Below, in pieces: positions 1-13,579 of a DNA stretch of 64,000 bases (its first letter is position 1; every line of letters begins with the position of its first letter). The stretch comes from Marchantia polymorpha subsp. ruderalis. Its lineage: Eukaryota; Streptophyta; Marchantiopsida; Marchantiales; Marchantiaceae. The notes below the pieces were generated by a model. That model was not told the origin of the DNA. It saw only the letters and a list, made by a program, of their open reading frames with translations, and did no database searches. The DNA lies in the NCBI GenBank assembly GCA_037833965.1, contig AP031355.1, positions 17,633,501 through 17,697,500 of the forward strand. The letters run 5' to 3'. Position numbers and translations under genes: made by a program.

Positions 1-3000
1 GGTCCTTGGAACAGTACTCACAGGTCTTCTTTGCTTGCCAAAAACTACATCGACTTTCTTGTCTTCAAAAATCCTATTGCTGTTATTTTGAGCGATTGGT
101 GTAAAGTAGTGCTCTGTAGAAGGATGTCCATATCTATCGATGGAGATCTCCTGTGACGGGAAAGAATGAGCAAGAGCAGCCTCGCGTACTGCCTGTCTTA
201 AAGACATTATTGATTCATCTCCGGCATCTGAAATTTCCACATTTACGTATCAGGTGATTGAAAGCTCCGACGAGGATGAAGTGCAAGTATTGAAGTTATC
301 ACATCCGATGGGAACATGACATCGATTGGACATATTACGAACTGAAAGTACAACACAAGCCACATCGAGTAGGTATTTCAACCTCCCAAGCGCCTTACCT
401 GATCCATCTTCCGTGACAGAACTTCCGGCGATAGAACTTCCCATCATTACATCCTCTTCACGCAAAGCCTCCAGTGGATGAACCATGGCAAACTGATTGA
501 ATCGTTTTTGTAGTCGGGCCACTTTGTCCATAGATGTAGGTGAGGTGGATAATAACTGCGGTAATTTTAATGCAGGACTAGGTGGAACCAACTCCAACGG
601 GGGTGCTTCTCTTCGGTTGAGATCATCAGAATCTTGACCATCCTGGTAGAAGAAATATGAACGTACCGTCAGTTAAAATTTCTTAGGTGTGCTGATTTGA
701 AAATAAAGGCAAAAATCTCACAACCTGAAACCTCTTTCGCAAAACGTACCCGGGACACTTATCAATCCTCATACCTTTCGAGAATGTGACATCCCAGGAG
801 GGAATGGAGATGTAGAAAGAGAAGACTGGGCAGCAATGCATGCTGTGACAGCATCGGTACTGTTGACTTGTTCGCGAAGAGCAGCGACTGCTGCTTCCAT
901 ACCAGGAATGGAGTCCTTAAGCTGCCCAACGAGTGCCTGGTTAAACAAAGAACGTGATGTTGTGAGTGAACAGACCCGTTACTAGTAGACATCAACACCA
1001 AGTTTTGTTAGGATCCGGATATGACTAACTGACGCGCAATACGCACAAGAGCTAACCTGCGCTTAGACATTTCAAATTCGCAGGCTCAGTGACCTTTCTA
1101 GGCAGACACATTGAAGACACAATAACGGAAACCGATAAGACTAAGTAAAAGCAAGATCCATAGCCTTCTTTTCTAAACTAATACGGAATCTGTCCAACAA
1201 TCTGTAGACCTGCATATTGGCCAAGTGCTGTTTGTGCTCCGCTAAAGTTGCATGCAGGGACTGTGAGTGTCCATTTTCTGCTACAGCCATCGCGTCTTTA
1301 AGAAGTTCTGGACCGGCACCATCGTTGGCCTTGGCCTGTTGACAAATGATTGAACTCAGTTAGATTACTTATCTGACATGCAATAAGAAATGTTGCAAAA
1401 CGCAAACATCACAGCAGCCTTGATTGATATACACCTATTATTGTAATATGCAGAACTCTTGAACTCTACTGAAGGTCTGAGTTCGATAGCGGAGGTCCAA
1501 AAGGACGAAAGACCAGTATGTTACAGTTCACATCCCGTCGAACTATCCCTTTACCGTTACCGTCAGTTTCCAAAAATGTTATCACTATCACTCTCAGTAA
1601 ATGCATATCAACAAACTGAATGAAGATGTAGAAGCTAACCAGGCGGAGAGCTTGTTTGTGTAGACGATGCAAGGCGTGTGTCCAGCGCCGAAGGATTTCG
1701 GCTACATCAAGCTGCGCCATTGCTTTACTAGACCTTTCATCACCTCGGCCTCGACTTTCCTCGGCTGCGTATCCCTCTGAAGAAGTGGGAAACGAATCTA
1801 ACCTACTGCCGTCCCTACTACTAGGTCTTTGCAAGACATCATCCTCAGGCCTAGTTCTCAGACTTAGGTCCTCTGAATTCGCCTCAGTGGGAAGAACGGT
1901 TGAGCCCCGATCAATGGCAGTCCGCAAAGAAGAGCCATCGATACGATATCTGCACAAGAGCAACCCAAGTATTTACTAAAATATCCCAAGACGTCGAGAG
2001 GTCGAGCATATGTATGGTCTAGCAATTTGAACGTTTAGAACAATAAGGACCCAAATGTACCTGTGCTCTCGATGAGCAATGAGGTCTTCAACTGGACCAG
2101 ATCCCAATTTCTCGTGTTGTTCTGAAAAAATCGAAACAAGATTTGAATATTTGCCAGAAATATGAAGAATCTATTGAAATGCACCAAACCTTCGTTACAG
2201 AGACCAGTGCTCTGGTGTACGACCACTGCAGTTATGTTATTCATTCAAGTTAATGACTAGCATACGAAGGGTACGTCACGTATGTAGGTACATCCGAACC
2301 TGTGTGCTGAAGAAGAGATTCCCAAAGCTCAGTGGCCGTCTCCACACTCAAGGCCTCATCGTCTGCCATAGCTCCTTCGTAAATCCTTGCTTTTGAGTCC
2401 TGTAACTCATGCATCTTGTCTAATTCTTGATGCAAGTAGGCCTGGAAAAGTATGAGAGATTGAATAAGAAATAGAAATTTCTTAAGCGCCAGCATTCGAT
2501 TCTTAAACGAGACAACATCACCAAGATCTAGACGCTCTATTGCATGACTAGCACGGGCAAACTTTTTTTTTTTTAAATCTCGTTGAAAAAACTCTTTTCT
2601 CACAAACTTCACCTTAACACTATCAGACATGAACTGTGCCAGGAAGGTCAATCACCATCTTTATATCAAGTGGAGATCTGGTAAGTACCTCTTCGGCGCA
2701 CAAAGCCCGAAACTCTGCAGTCAAATCATTGGCAAGGTTTGACCATAATGCCTGCCTTCGCACAGCAGATGTGGCTCCCTCCAAGAAACGTCTCCGCTCT
2801 AAAGCTATTCGGGCCTAAGATGGACAAGATAAACAGCAATGAACATCAACATCGCTTTTCGCCAAAAGCTTCTTTATGGTCATACTGCAACAGAGACAAG
2901 TTGTGATGATGCAAAAACTCCCATGGCTGGCCAAGCACCAAAAACTTCATAGTTATTGAGAACTCTGTCCGGAAGAGTCACCACCTTACCTTCGTTACGG

Positions 3001-6000
3001 GCAGAAGAGATGCTGCATGCGAATTTTGAGAAACTACTTCAGTAAGAGATGCGGGAAGAGGATTTGCCGCAACATCGGTAGGGAAACTACGCTTATGAAC
3101 CTCTCGCAGTGCATGTGCAGACAGCTGCCATAACAATTCGACAAACCTGGAAGAATTCCGTCACAGATCGAATTAGATTCAGAGTCATCAAAGTCAGCAG
3201 AAACAAATATGGTGCCTTGGCTGACATACAAAAGCGTAAAGATCGTATCTACCTCTAGCTCGTTTCAAAGTTGCGCAACACATCAATAATTCACTCCCTA
3301 GTAACAAGACAAAACAGTTATGATACATCTGTTTCGAAATGTGAAACTGTCATACACATACGGATGACATTGCAAAAATTTCAAGTGCAATTCCACTCTC
3401 AACATTGGAGCCTATTCACGTCTTCAACCGACGAGGAGACATTTTAAGGATCCTGACTTCAAACAGAATCGGAGAATGTTACTATCAAGGATTTTTCTGA
3501 CAGTGAGGCTTTCTTCCGTATATGCAATAGTATACAGTGGCAGGCCAGGCAAACAAAGATTGTTTTTCCAGAGGTCAACATGACTTGACTAAATGCGAGC
3601 AGATGCCATGCTTTACTCAGAAAAGGGTAAAGGTACTTGCATCCAAGGGCTAATACCTCTCTCTAAACCCTCAGGACGACCGCATTTAAACTTTAAACTT
3701 TTTAAACGCCAGGTACTGGCATTTGATCATCTTTACAACAACTAAAACGCAGGAATGGACGCTCCTGAAATAAACAAGAAACCTCCAAATCGACGGAGTT
3801 TTCCATAATGTTACGCAGAAAAAGAAAAAAAATTGACATGTACCTTTGTCCGCAGCAGGTGGCAAGCGAGGAAACACGGGAATTGCTACGTGGTAAGGCT
3901 CCTTGAGCCTCCAGCTCGTTGATAAGGCTTTGCACTATCTGCAACGAGCATACAGATATATATCAGAATTAAACGACAATCTAGAACTTGCACATTGCAG
4001 ACGCAGAAACGTAAACCTGCCCACAATGTTCGAAACAAGCACTTAGCCTCCGAAGTGCATAGTCCATTGCCAAATTCCGACTAAGAGACGTGACTGGCAC
4101 TGTCTCACTTGCAGCTGGAGTGACTTCAATGGAATGCATTTCTTTAGAAGACAACAAGGACTTATTCCACTAGGCGGGGTAACTTGTGGAAGGCTGAAGA
4201 GGCGTACTCTTCGAAATTCTCGTGATTGGGCAGCATCAAAAATAGGCCACACACCGGCAAAGTCCTGCTCAGAATCAGACAAGTAGGTGTTAAATATTGC
4301 ATAACAAGGGCCATCCCGACGAAGATACACTTCACCACCACAAAGCACCTACTTCCGAGTACAAGTGCAATGATTTCGCGCAAACGATCCTTTCTCAGTT
4401 TAAAGTAATGCTGGAAGTAGGTTATTTGAGTGAAACATGGCTTCAAGACGTATTTCTTAGTACCCACGCTTATTTCACATAAGGTAAGTACCCCTTACGA
4501 GCGGGAAGAATGATACAAGGGACCCTTCAGGATTACTGCTTTGAAAGAGCAGATTACTTCACAAGTCGTCTGATACAGGAGGAGGACACTTGATTGCGAA
4601 GTAAACATTTCGATTATGATCCCTTACAACAGATGGTTACTGATGTCTCAAAGACTATCACTTGTCCACTTAAGACAGACCAAGGACAGAGAATTCAGTG
4701 TACTGACGTTGTCCCCAATGGCTTAAAAGGGAATGCAAAGTGTTGACTACGCCAATTGTTCGTTCTACGAAGTTTTCACGTAACGTTCATCGTAAACTGC
4801 ATCCAGTTGCCCCAAACAGAGATGGCAGAATTTGGCTCGATTGCAGTTTCTTCAAAGACGAAGCATGCATTACCAGCTTCGTCTGGTGCACTGACTTGAG
4901 AAAGTAGGGTCAAGGGAGATCGAATGCACTGCCGGCCAGACCTAAGGAGTCTGACAGAAGGGGCCACAGCCTTGCATTAGGCAAGTTTTGCAATACGAGC
5001 ATAATGGGCTTACGGGTAACATGCTGCTCTGGGTTAGAAACCCAAACTGCAAGTCCAGCTTACTCGCAGCTTGATAAAATTGAAAAATTATGAGGTACAC
5101 TTGGCATTACTCAAAGTTAACGTGGTGTAAGACCTGAGAGGATCTCTTTCCAGGTTGGACGGGATAGCTGATTCAAGGCGGCCCAAAAGGAGGACTTACT
5201 CGCGGGTGTCATTCTACTACAAATGCATATCAATTTGCAGCACTCAGGTGCAGTAGTGATAGAAATTGCAGACACTACTTCGGGTAAAAATGCAATCTGC
5301 GTAGGTCCACGGCTCTCAATAACTGTCAGTAATTCTACAACATCCTCATTCGCGATCTCAAGTGCTTAGAGCTTGTAACAAGTTAACCAGCAGCAGTACG
5401 TATGAGGAACGCATGGCGGACGGCAAAAAATGTTCCTGAGTAACGTTCTGTAAAACAGCCATATATGTCAAATGACATCACGGTCTTAGAGGCTATAAAA
5501 AGGCTAAGTTTGTTACTCTGACATTTCCTTCGGAAACCTTCTGAAGGTTCAGCATTATCCGTTCACAGAGGAGCAGGATAGCTAGGAAGAGTTAGGTAGT
5601 CGAGGAGCAAAGCCGTTGAAAATGCGCAGGTGTGTCACAGGAAGGAGGACTTCCATTCGCCCATATAAGTTTTAGGATATACTGGCACATGCTTCGATCT
5701 CCAATACTACTCAGTGTTCAAAGGAAACAGCTGAGATGGGTGATTCGGTGGACCTTCGAACAGTCTTCTTGTCCAAGAAAAAATTACTGCACAATAGCCG
5801 AAGTTTGTTGACAGTTCTCCTGCCGGCCAGGAGTGCGAGGCTACAAGAGGACCGTTATAAATCGACGTCCCCGAGACCTAAAACGTGGGTGTGGAACCGT
5901 CCAAAGATACAAGAAACGGATCTTCCACTATCTTGACATGACCGTGAGGCTTAACATCGTACAATGCTGCCTGATCCGCTGATCCAACGCTCTCAGTCGC

Positions 6001-6399
6001 ATTTCACAAAGCTCTTCAATTGTGGAGCGCGCGCTGTCACCCCGAGGGCACAGCGAAAGTCACGATTTTTACAATGCGCACGGCACACGTAAAGAAACGC
6101 AAAGAAAGTCCACCAACCTTGGCACTGAGCGAGGGACCACGCAGGGCACAGAGAAGAAAATGCAGAAGCGCTTCACCGACGCGCGGATTGGAATGCTTAA
6201 ACAACCCGACTCTCGCTCCCACATTGTGCCCTAGAACAGCTGCATCTAACCCCAGAAGCAAGCAATTGGAGTACAACGCAGCCTCCATTTCTCCCTCGCG
6301 TTCCCTCTCCTTTTCCTTTTCTTTTTCTTTCTCCTTGAGCAGCTCCTTCATCTCCTTCTCCTTGGCGATGGCAACCGCAGCAGCGTGGCTGGCCTCCAT
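1..6399 (-). CDS. AUG6: HAUS augmin-like complex subunit 6 (AUG6), 3'-partial
   Basis: AUG6 is a subunit of the eight-protein augmin complex, which recruits gamma-tubulin complexes to existing microtubules so that new ones branch off in spindle and phragmoplast. Coding exons, in gene order: 6399-6118, 4264-4208, 3938-3844, 3146-2990, 2814-2689, 2441-2300, 2121-2061, 1949-1640, 1335-1210, 936-775, 642-399 and 227-1. All introns are GT-AG and all junctions keep phase, giving 663 codons before the window edge; the Arabidopsis protein is about 740 residues. Segments matching plant AUG6 include [76 protein letters not shown] and [13 protein letters not shown] chose the ATG at 6399; an in-frame ATG at 6450 would add 17 residues. 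The N-terminus has a Lys/Glu-rich stretch before the conserved start. Intron 1 is 1.85 kb and shows no gene. Confidence 0.93.
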
Positions 6400-7750
6400 C
6401 GCTCCTGCCTGTCGACGCTGCCCCTCGTCTCTTCCTCCACCTCTCCCCACTTCTTTTCCTCCCCTCCCCCCTTCCCTTCCCTCTGCCTACTCCCCTTCAA
6501 CCTCCTCCTCCTCCTCTCTCCTCTTCGTCGTCGTCGTCGTCTTCGTCGTCCCTCCCTCCCACAGCTCCTCCACCTCCTCCTGCTGCTGCTCCTGCTCCCC
6601 ACCCCCTTCCCTCTCCTCGACCTTTCCTCGACCCCCGTCGTCGCTTGGTCGTCTCGGTAAACACCAATTTCCCTTCCTACGATCGTCTCCTACGCGTCAT
6701 GGACGTCTGGGCACCCCATTCCACTCCACTCCACTCTGTTTTTGCGGCATGCGCTGCGTCGGATCGGAGCCGCACCGCCTGAATCCAGTTACCTCGCCCG
6801 ACCGCCGTAGACTAGTGCAGATCGGCCCACCTCACCAATTTGAACGCCATTCTACACGTGCACTGCTGACCGGCCCATAACTGTTGGCTCGGGCTCTCCG
6901 GTAACCCAAACCAAGCCGGCATTTCAAATGTTCGAGGTCCGACGGCACATCTCCAGACGACTTACATGCTTTCTTTGGGCAGTTTTGTCGCGGGAGATTT
7001 ATGGCGCTCGTCCTCCGCCCTCCCGAACCGGGTACTCCCGTTCGCCCCCTCTCTCCTCGAAAGCCGACCACCGGACGCCTGTCGACGGAAAGTCTCGCCG
7101 CGAAAGCGGATCTCTTCCCGCCGGATCCATCGACGGACGAAGAGACGAGAGGCGTCTCTTTTGAAGAAGAGACGAGAGGCGTCCCCCGCTGCCCGCCTTG
7201 AAGTCCGCCGCTCAACCACATCCGAACCCGCGGAGTCATCACGGCGGACCTCTCCTCGTACGTACCGTAGTCGGAGTCGCGCGTACGGCATCTGGCACCG
7301 AATGGACGAAGGAGAGCTTCTTGCGAGGACATATACGGCGCCGTAGGAGCAGACGCAATTGGGTTTCTCGGGGTCGCATCGTACAGGGGCTTGCTCTGTT
7401 CTGAACGAGCGCGACGTCGCGGCCTCGCGGTACAGTAATAGTAGACTTTTCGAATTGAATGATTGATTGACTCGCGGAGGGAATCCTCAGATTCCCAAGC
7501 ATCCCGCCACTCCGGCGGCGAAATCGTTGGATCGACGGTCGCTCGTTCACTACCTGTTTGCGTCGATTTTCGCATGCAGCTCGATGGGGACAGTTGCTCC
7601 GAGGAGATGTCATTCTGACGTGTCAACGGAACTCCGTACGTGTCGTCCGACATTGCCATGTTCTGCCCCCGTGGCCGGACCTAGGCTCTGCCATATTCAA
7701 CGTCTCCTTTCGGCCTCGCCTTCCTCTTTGGTGGAAATCGCCGTTTAAAA
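6400..7750. other. GC-rich upstream region of AUG6 with low-complexity tracts
   Basis: This stretch lies upstream of AUG6 and probably holds its 5' leader and promoter. It contains a long pyrimidine-rich tract on the plus strand (about 6425-6625, many CTC/CCT/CGT units), a short TCCAC repeat near 6718, and a direct duplication of an 18-base unit, GAAGAGACGAGAGGCGTC, in 7138-7188. Several long open frames exist on both strands, but none resembles a known protein and the GC content explains them. Confidence 0.5.
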
Positions 7751-10700
7751 TCCACGGGAAATTGATGCTTCCCACTTTTCGGGAAATAAGCGTGGGCCCG
7801 CATCATATTATAACTGACTACTTTTTTGTTTGGTTTGTAGGCCGAATAAACATCCTCGTAGCTTTCAAATATGTTCTGGGCCCGCCTTGTGAGTGGGACT
7901 GTGGGACCGGAGCAAAAGTTCAAATCACGTTTTTCAAATCATCCTCTATTATAAAATTAACGTATCTTTAGAAATAAATGTAACCTCTTTTCTCCTTTCC
8001 TCCACACGAAAAGTAGCATCCACACATTCCTTCGTATTTATACTGTACCATCATCCCCTTCGAGTCCAAAAAAATCGAAAGATAAATCATGGATGGGATG
8101 CAGCCGTAACAATTAACATCCGCGTGCACACATGAAGGTGCTTTTTTCATTGCCCCTTATCACCGTCACGATGGTTTTTATATTTATCAGACTCCTCTAC
8201 GTAGATTGAAATGGCTGGTGGGGAATGGTGTGCAGTGACTACATTCTAACGAGCATGATGGGCAACATTATTGCCTAAGATTGAGCTTTTAATAATTGGA
8301 GGCTCTTCTGCAATTGTGATCCTACGTTTTAAATGATGTAGTCAACATATGAGAATGTCCGTCTACTTGATTTCAATTTTTTCCCGGATGAGTTTTATAA
8401 GTTTTAGTCAAAATAACTATCAAGAAATGTATTCTACGTGGGTGAACAACGTGTCCATTGTGCCATAGAGACTGTGTAATCACATGCATGTATGTCATTC
8501 CATAAACAATTAAAATCCTCGCTGGCAACAAGTAGAAACAAGAACACAAAAATACAGAGGAAATGAGGATTTCTTAACGGAATGACGTTTCCATTATTTA
8601 AACGTTTAGTACTGTACATCGGAAGACAAATAGCAATGATAACAATTCGCATAATAAAAAGTCAAGGCAACTGATGAAAAGTAAACCACCCACCGATGAA
8701 GTAGACTTTCCTCTAGGTGTTGTATGAGTATATCCAGTATTAAAAAATGAATGAAAGAACTATACACAGTCAAGTTTGAGCACTTCACTCCAAATCATTG
8801 TGTACATTACACAATGATTTGGAGTGAAGTGCTCTTGAGCTGAGATATTATATGTCTTAGAAAAACTCAATGAACTTTCAAGATAGATTTTTTCTCATGA
8901 ATTTTTTTTGTTAGAGAAGAATACAGACTCAATATTAGAAAATTATTGAAAATTTGGAATTATGATCCTATATTTTTTTATATATTTAAATAAAAAATTT
9001 ATTAATTTGGATAACATCTCTGAATAATCTACAAATATTAATTTGTGATTTCATATTCACTTTTTCACCCCTTTTTCATGTTTCAAATGAATATCATTGG
9101 AATATGTCATCAGAGAAATGAAAATCTTGGAGATTCAGTGAATATGTTCAAACCAGTGATATTGGAATAACAATTTATATTATTATTATCCAAAGCATAT
9201 TTTGTACTAATTTGTTTCTCATGCAATTATCAAGCATTAAGTGTATGGATATGAAATTGGTTTAATCATATATATACACATTCAAAATCGAACTCTTAGA
9301 TTTCTCATCACGTCTTCAATTCGTTAGGAGAGCAAATTTTGCTTTAAAGAAAATAAATATATTTGTTCATGACAAAGCAAGCTGCAGAAGTAAACGCAAT
9401 TCCGAATAAGAAATTTTCAATTTTTTTAGATAATAGATTTTGAATAACAATAATAATTCCCATCCTAAATAACGGTATTCGCCGATTCACTGCAAACTTG
9501 AAGAAATGGATGGTTGAAATTTACTCACTCTATGCTAACAAAACTCATCTAAAAGTGGATTTGATGTTCATCTAAGGATCTCCTTGTAAGAGAATGTGCG
9601 CGGATTAGCATCTGACCATGATATCTGTAAAGCTCTTTGTTTGTTTCAGGGACATCACTAGGTTGAATTTTTTCCATTGCATTGATGCTGATGCATTTGT
9701 CTAGCTCAAAATCCATTTACTGCAGCTCTGAAATGCATTCCGAGCTTTGCTTATCCGGTCATTTCACCACAATGTGCTCCCAGTGCTAAGTAGGAGAAAT
9801 AAATGTGGATGTCGACAACTTAGGACATGTAACTTACAATATCTCATAAAAAATAAAAATACGACACGGTGTAATATCATTGTGGACAGGAATCAGAGCA
9901 GTCCACAACATTTCAGGTACGTGTCTAGTAGTAAATGCTAGTGTGATTATGAATGAACAGTTTCATGAGAAAATGTCTTTGTATGCTACATATTATGAAA
10001 AGGTGGCATCTACAGGCTCAGGTTGTACTCTTTATTCTAGATGTTAACTTTTATATAACCTCACAGAAGAGATGGATTAGAATGGACGAGCGCGTCAGGG
10101 AGTTTAGGCTCAGTACAAAAACATAGAAATATACTTAGAACAGTTTGTTTGGCAAAAGTGAAGGTTTATAGTCTATGATATTTCTCGAAGTTCTTCACCA
10201 TCCTCAAAATTGTAATGTTTCATAAATGAAAATAAGGCTCAATTTTTTCTTTTCAGAGTAGTTTAGAAAATTGCAGTGAATATGTAAAATGTTCATAAAA
10301 AATATATTAGAACTAACAATTTCTACTTTTACAGGTAATAAAAATGTCAAATAAAGGCACAGCACTAGTGAACATTGGTGTTATGACAATTTCTATGATC
10401 GGAAGGATAAATGTACACACAGTTAAAGTGGATTGTTCATATAATCGTGTCACTGATGACAGAGCAGATAGAAATTAGCAAGAGCTGATTAGTCTCGACC
10501 ACGTCTCAAGAAGGGGAAGAGACCATTGCCCATCACGAACGGAATCGAACGAGGCCGTCGTTCTGCACGGGGTCCTAATCTCACGTTCGGAGTTCACTCT
10601 CCAGTGGGTCGGACGACGTAATGTGCGTAATGTGGTTAAGTGAACAACCAAGTGAGAGATTTGACCTGCTAAGTGGGTCGAACATGATGGGCGTAGCCGG

Positions 10701-11538
10701 CTGGGTTCGCGAATTAATCGAATTTCCAATCATGAGTCCCGTGCGACCGCGTGTATGTCGCGCACTCCGCGTTATTGTTTAGGATTGAGCCCGCGCACGA
10801 GGCAGTCATTCGCAGGTGGGTGCCCGTCCGAACTAGGCCAGTCACAAGTGGGCTACGAACTCGCACAACCATCCGACCGCGTTCCGTCCGATTGGTGACT
10901 TTGTCGGACTGAGGTTGTGGTACGGAGCAGCACGGGCGTTAGCTCGCAGACCGGTCACCGGAGGCAAGCAGTCGATGTGGAGTTGTGAACGGGCTACCGG
11001 TCTCAATCTGACCTGGTACATCCTCAGCCGACCCTGACGACATGTACGCTTCTTTTTTGACACGTCAGAATCACATCTCCATCCGCATACTGAACACTGT
11101 GGCACCGCAGATGCATGGATCGCACGATCACCGTGAGAGGAGGCTTCCGAATCTCAAGATTCCTGAATAGTCAATCCATTATGCGGTGCGGGAAGACCAA
11201 AGTTACTGCGGCGTCTTGCTCATTTGAAATTGCGGAAGACGCCTGCGCTCTGTACAGAGTACTGCACGCTCCAGTACGTACTGTAGTCGTCGAGTACAAA
11301 TAGGTCCAACTGTTACTACGTCGCGGTTGTAGTCGTAAGATTGGTCCGCGACAGGAGTCGTCCGATGCCAGTACATTTCCAGCCGCATGTGATCGGGAAG
11401 TATGTTTCCGGTCGTGGGACGCAAGAGACTGACATGACGGACGTATTTTGATACATTCATCAGCAGGCCCTGCAATGAGGAGCAGAGTCGAGAGACTATG
11501 CGCGCAGGAAGCAAGGAAGCAGAACACGGAATTCAGCG
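7751..11538. other. Gene-free intergenic stretch, mostly AT-rich
   Basis: I see no recognisable coding, RNA or transposase sequence here. It is strongly AT-rich from about 7.8 to 10.4 kb and closer to 50% GC from 10.5 to 11.5 kb, which is the region upstream of RRP42. The one structured item is the perfect hairpin at 8778-8834, listed separately. Confidence 0.5.
8778..8834. repeat. Perfect 27-bp inverted repeat with 3-base spacer
   Basis: The arms 8778-8804 and 8808-8834 are exact reverse complements, separated by CAT. The left arm begins GAGCACTTCACTCC. There are no mismatches, although the surrounding DNA is AT-rich and looks unconstrained. It is too short for a typical plant miRNA precursor. 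It could be a very recent palindromic duplication or a foldback element. Confidence 0.9.
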
Positions 11539-13579
11539 ATGGTGGTTGGCTTGGGATTATCCTCGGCGGAGAAGAGTTACATTGCTGGGGGCATTGCCGT
11601 CGACCTTCGAGGCGATGGCAGAGGCCGCCATCACTTCCGGGATTTCTCCATTGACACGTCGATTATTCCTCAGGTTTTTCTAGAGATTTTAATCCTTGTT
11701 AGAGAGTGTTCGTATCTCCTTATGTTTATGCTTAGGTCTCCTAGTTTCCCAGTCATCTCAGTAGCTTTCACTGCACAAGATTCGTGGAGGTAGGGGTCTC
11801 CATATGAAATGCCCGTCCATGCGATTACTCTGGACAATGGGAGGGTCGTCAATCGCCTTTTTGTTTAGACCAAGGGTTTTGGGTTTAGGAACAGTTTTCT
11901 AATTAAAGGTCGTCGAGCTTGAATGTATTCTACAGCCGAGAAATGAGTGGCGTGTTTGAATTTCTTGTGATCTTTCCAAAACTTTACGGAGGACGAAGCG
12001 TGCGATCAGTTGATTGTTTAATTTGCTCATGTGTGTAGGCTAATGGGTCCGCGAGGTTAAGGCTCGGAGGCACGGATGTCATCGCGAGTGTGAAGGTGTC
12101 TGTCAATCTACCTTGCAATTTTTTCTTCCGTTACAACTGCAAGCATTCGGGTTAGATACATGCTTTACAACTTTACAACTTCTGACTTTTCTGAGGCTAA
12201 ATCTTGGCAGGCTGAATTATGTGCACCACCACCTGGTCGGCCTCATCATGGAAAATTGGAGATTAATGTCGAATGCTCACCCACGGCAGCTCCCGAATTT
12301 GAGGTTGATTGAAAGTTGGGGCTTTTAAAGAGGCTTTGGATCCTCGATGCTTAGTGTTCTAGTTGCAGAACTTTCGGAGCAACCTTTTGAGCAGAGTTTG
12401 GAGTATTTTTGTTTTGCAGTTGTCTTCTGTCTTTAGTGGTAACCTGATTCATTTTGCTCAACTCAGGGTAGGGGAGGAGAAGAGCTTTCCATGGATTTAT
12501 CCAGAGCATTGCAGAGGAGCTTTTTGGGCGGTGCAAGTGGAGCAGGTTAGTTGGACTGGCTCATGAGAAGCAGTACTTTATTACAGGGATGGATTATAGA
12601 ATATGATACCTCCTAATGCCACTCTTAACATACGCTTCTAACTTCAGTCTGAAGGCAGACATGCTCTGCTAAATGTGCAAGTCGCTATCCATTTCATGAA
12701 CATTTTTCCGATTTGGTTGGTGCAATCGGTGCTTCGTTGCAGTTGTTGGCTAGCTCATCATTCATGGCAGAGTGGTACGGTTACTCATCTGGTTTACGTT
12801 GTTCTCCTGTGAATGCAGGTGCAGCGATTGATTTGGCGTCATTAGTTGTTCTTGAAGGCAAATTATGCTGGATGCTGTATTTTGACGGACTTGTGTTGAG
12901 TTCAGATGGAAATTTACTGGATGCTCTGTCTATTGCAATGAAGGTAGGTTTTGTGAGAGCAAAAATCATCTGCCTAGTTATATAGACGGATGTTGTTGTG
13001 GAAATGAGTTCTGAACAACTCTAGAGCCATTTCCGTTGTATGACTCATCTACTGCTACTTCATGTACTTATGATTCACGCGCATGTTCATGGCAGGCTGC
13101 TCTGAGCAACTGTGGACTTCCCAAGGTTGAAATCACAAGTGGCACCAATCCTGAGGATGACGCCGACTTTGAACTAAACGAGGAAGAGTTTACTCCAGTG
13201 GACACCTCCCGTTTTCCAGTAATTGTGACACTAACCAAGGTTGGTGCATTTTTGTGGCAAATACCTGTCGTTCAGTTGGAAAGTCTTTACATATGTTCAG
13301 TTATTTTAGCTATCTGAACTTCTTATATGACTGAAACAGGTGGGTAAACATTACATTGTCGATGCAACGGCCGAAGAAGAATCACAAATGACTGCGGCAG
13401 TCTCAGTTGCAGTCAACAAGAAAGGTTCAATATGTGGACTAACAAAGCGTGGTGGGACGGGGCTGGATCCGAGTGTGTTGTTGGACATGATTTCTGTAGC
13501 TAAGCGAGTGAGTCAAACGCTCATTACAAGTATCGACGCTGAGATCAGCGCTGCTGAAAGTAGACACGACGATCAATAG
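11539..13579 (+). CDS. RRP42: Exosome complex component RRP42 (RNase PH-like)
   Basis: This is a subunit of the hexameric RNase PH-like ring of the eukaryotic RNA exosome, which threads RNA to the catalytic subunits for rRNA processing and mRNA decay in nucleus and cytoplasm. Exons: 11539-11673, 12039-12095, 12211-12303, 12467-12545, 12819-12943, 13096-13239 and 13340-13579. All introns are GT-AG and all junctions are in phase, giving 290 residues, the usual length. Conserved segments in order: EKSYIAGGIAVDLRGDGR (N-terminus), RLRLGGTDVIASVK, GRGGEELS, GKLCWMLYFDGLVLSSDG, FPVIVTLTKVGKHYIVDA and GLTKRGGTGLDPSVLLDMI. Plant ring subunits of this family are mostly structural. The start ATG matches the family N-terminus. 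It is distinguished from RRP43 and RRP45 by the overall match to Arabidopsis RRP42. Confidence 0.95.

Noticed and set aside
6020..6880. 286-codon open frame on the plus strand
   Set aside because: It is antisense to AUG6 exon 1 and runs through a pyrimidine-rich repeat encoding Ser/Pro/Phe runs; a composition artefact.
6832..7659. 275-codon open frame on the minus strand upstream of AUG6
   Set aside because: GC-rich, repetitive DNA with equally long frames on the opposite strand; no domain, no recognisable similarity and biased composition (Arg, Ser, Gly).
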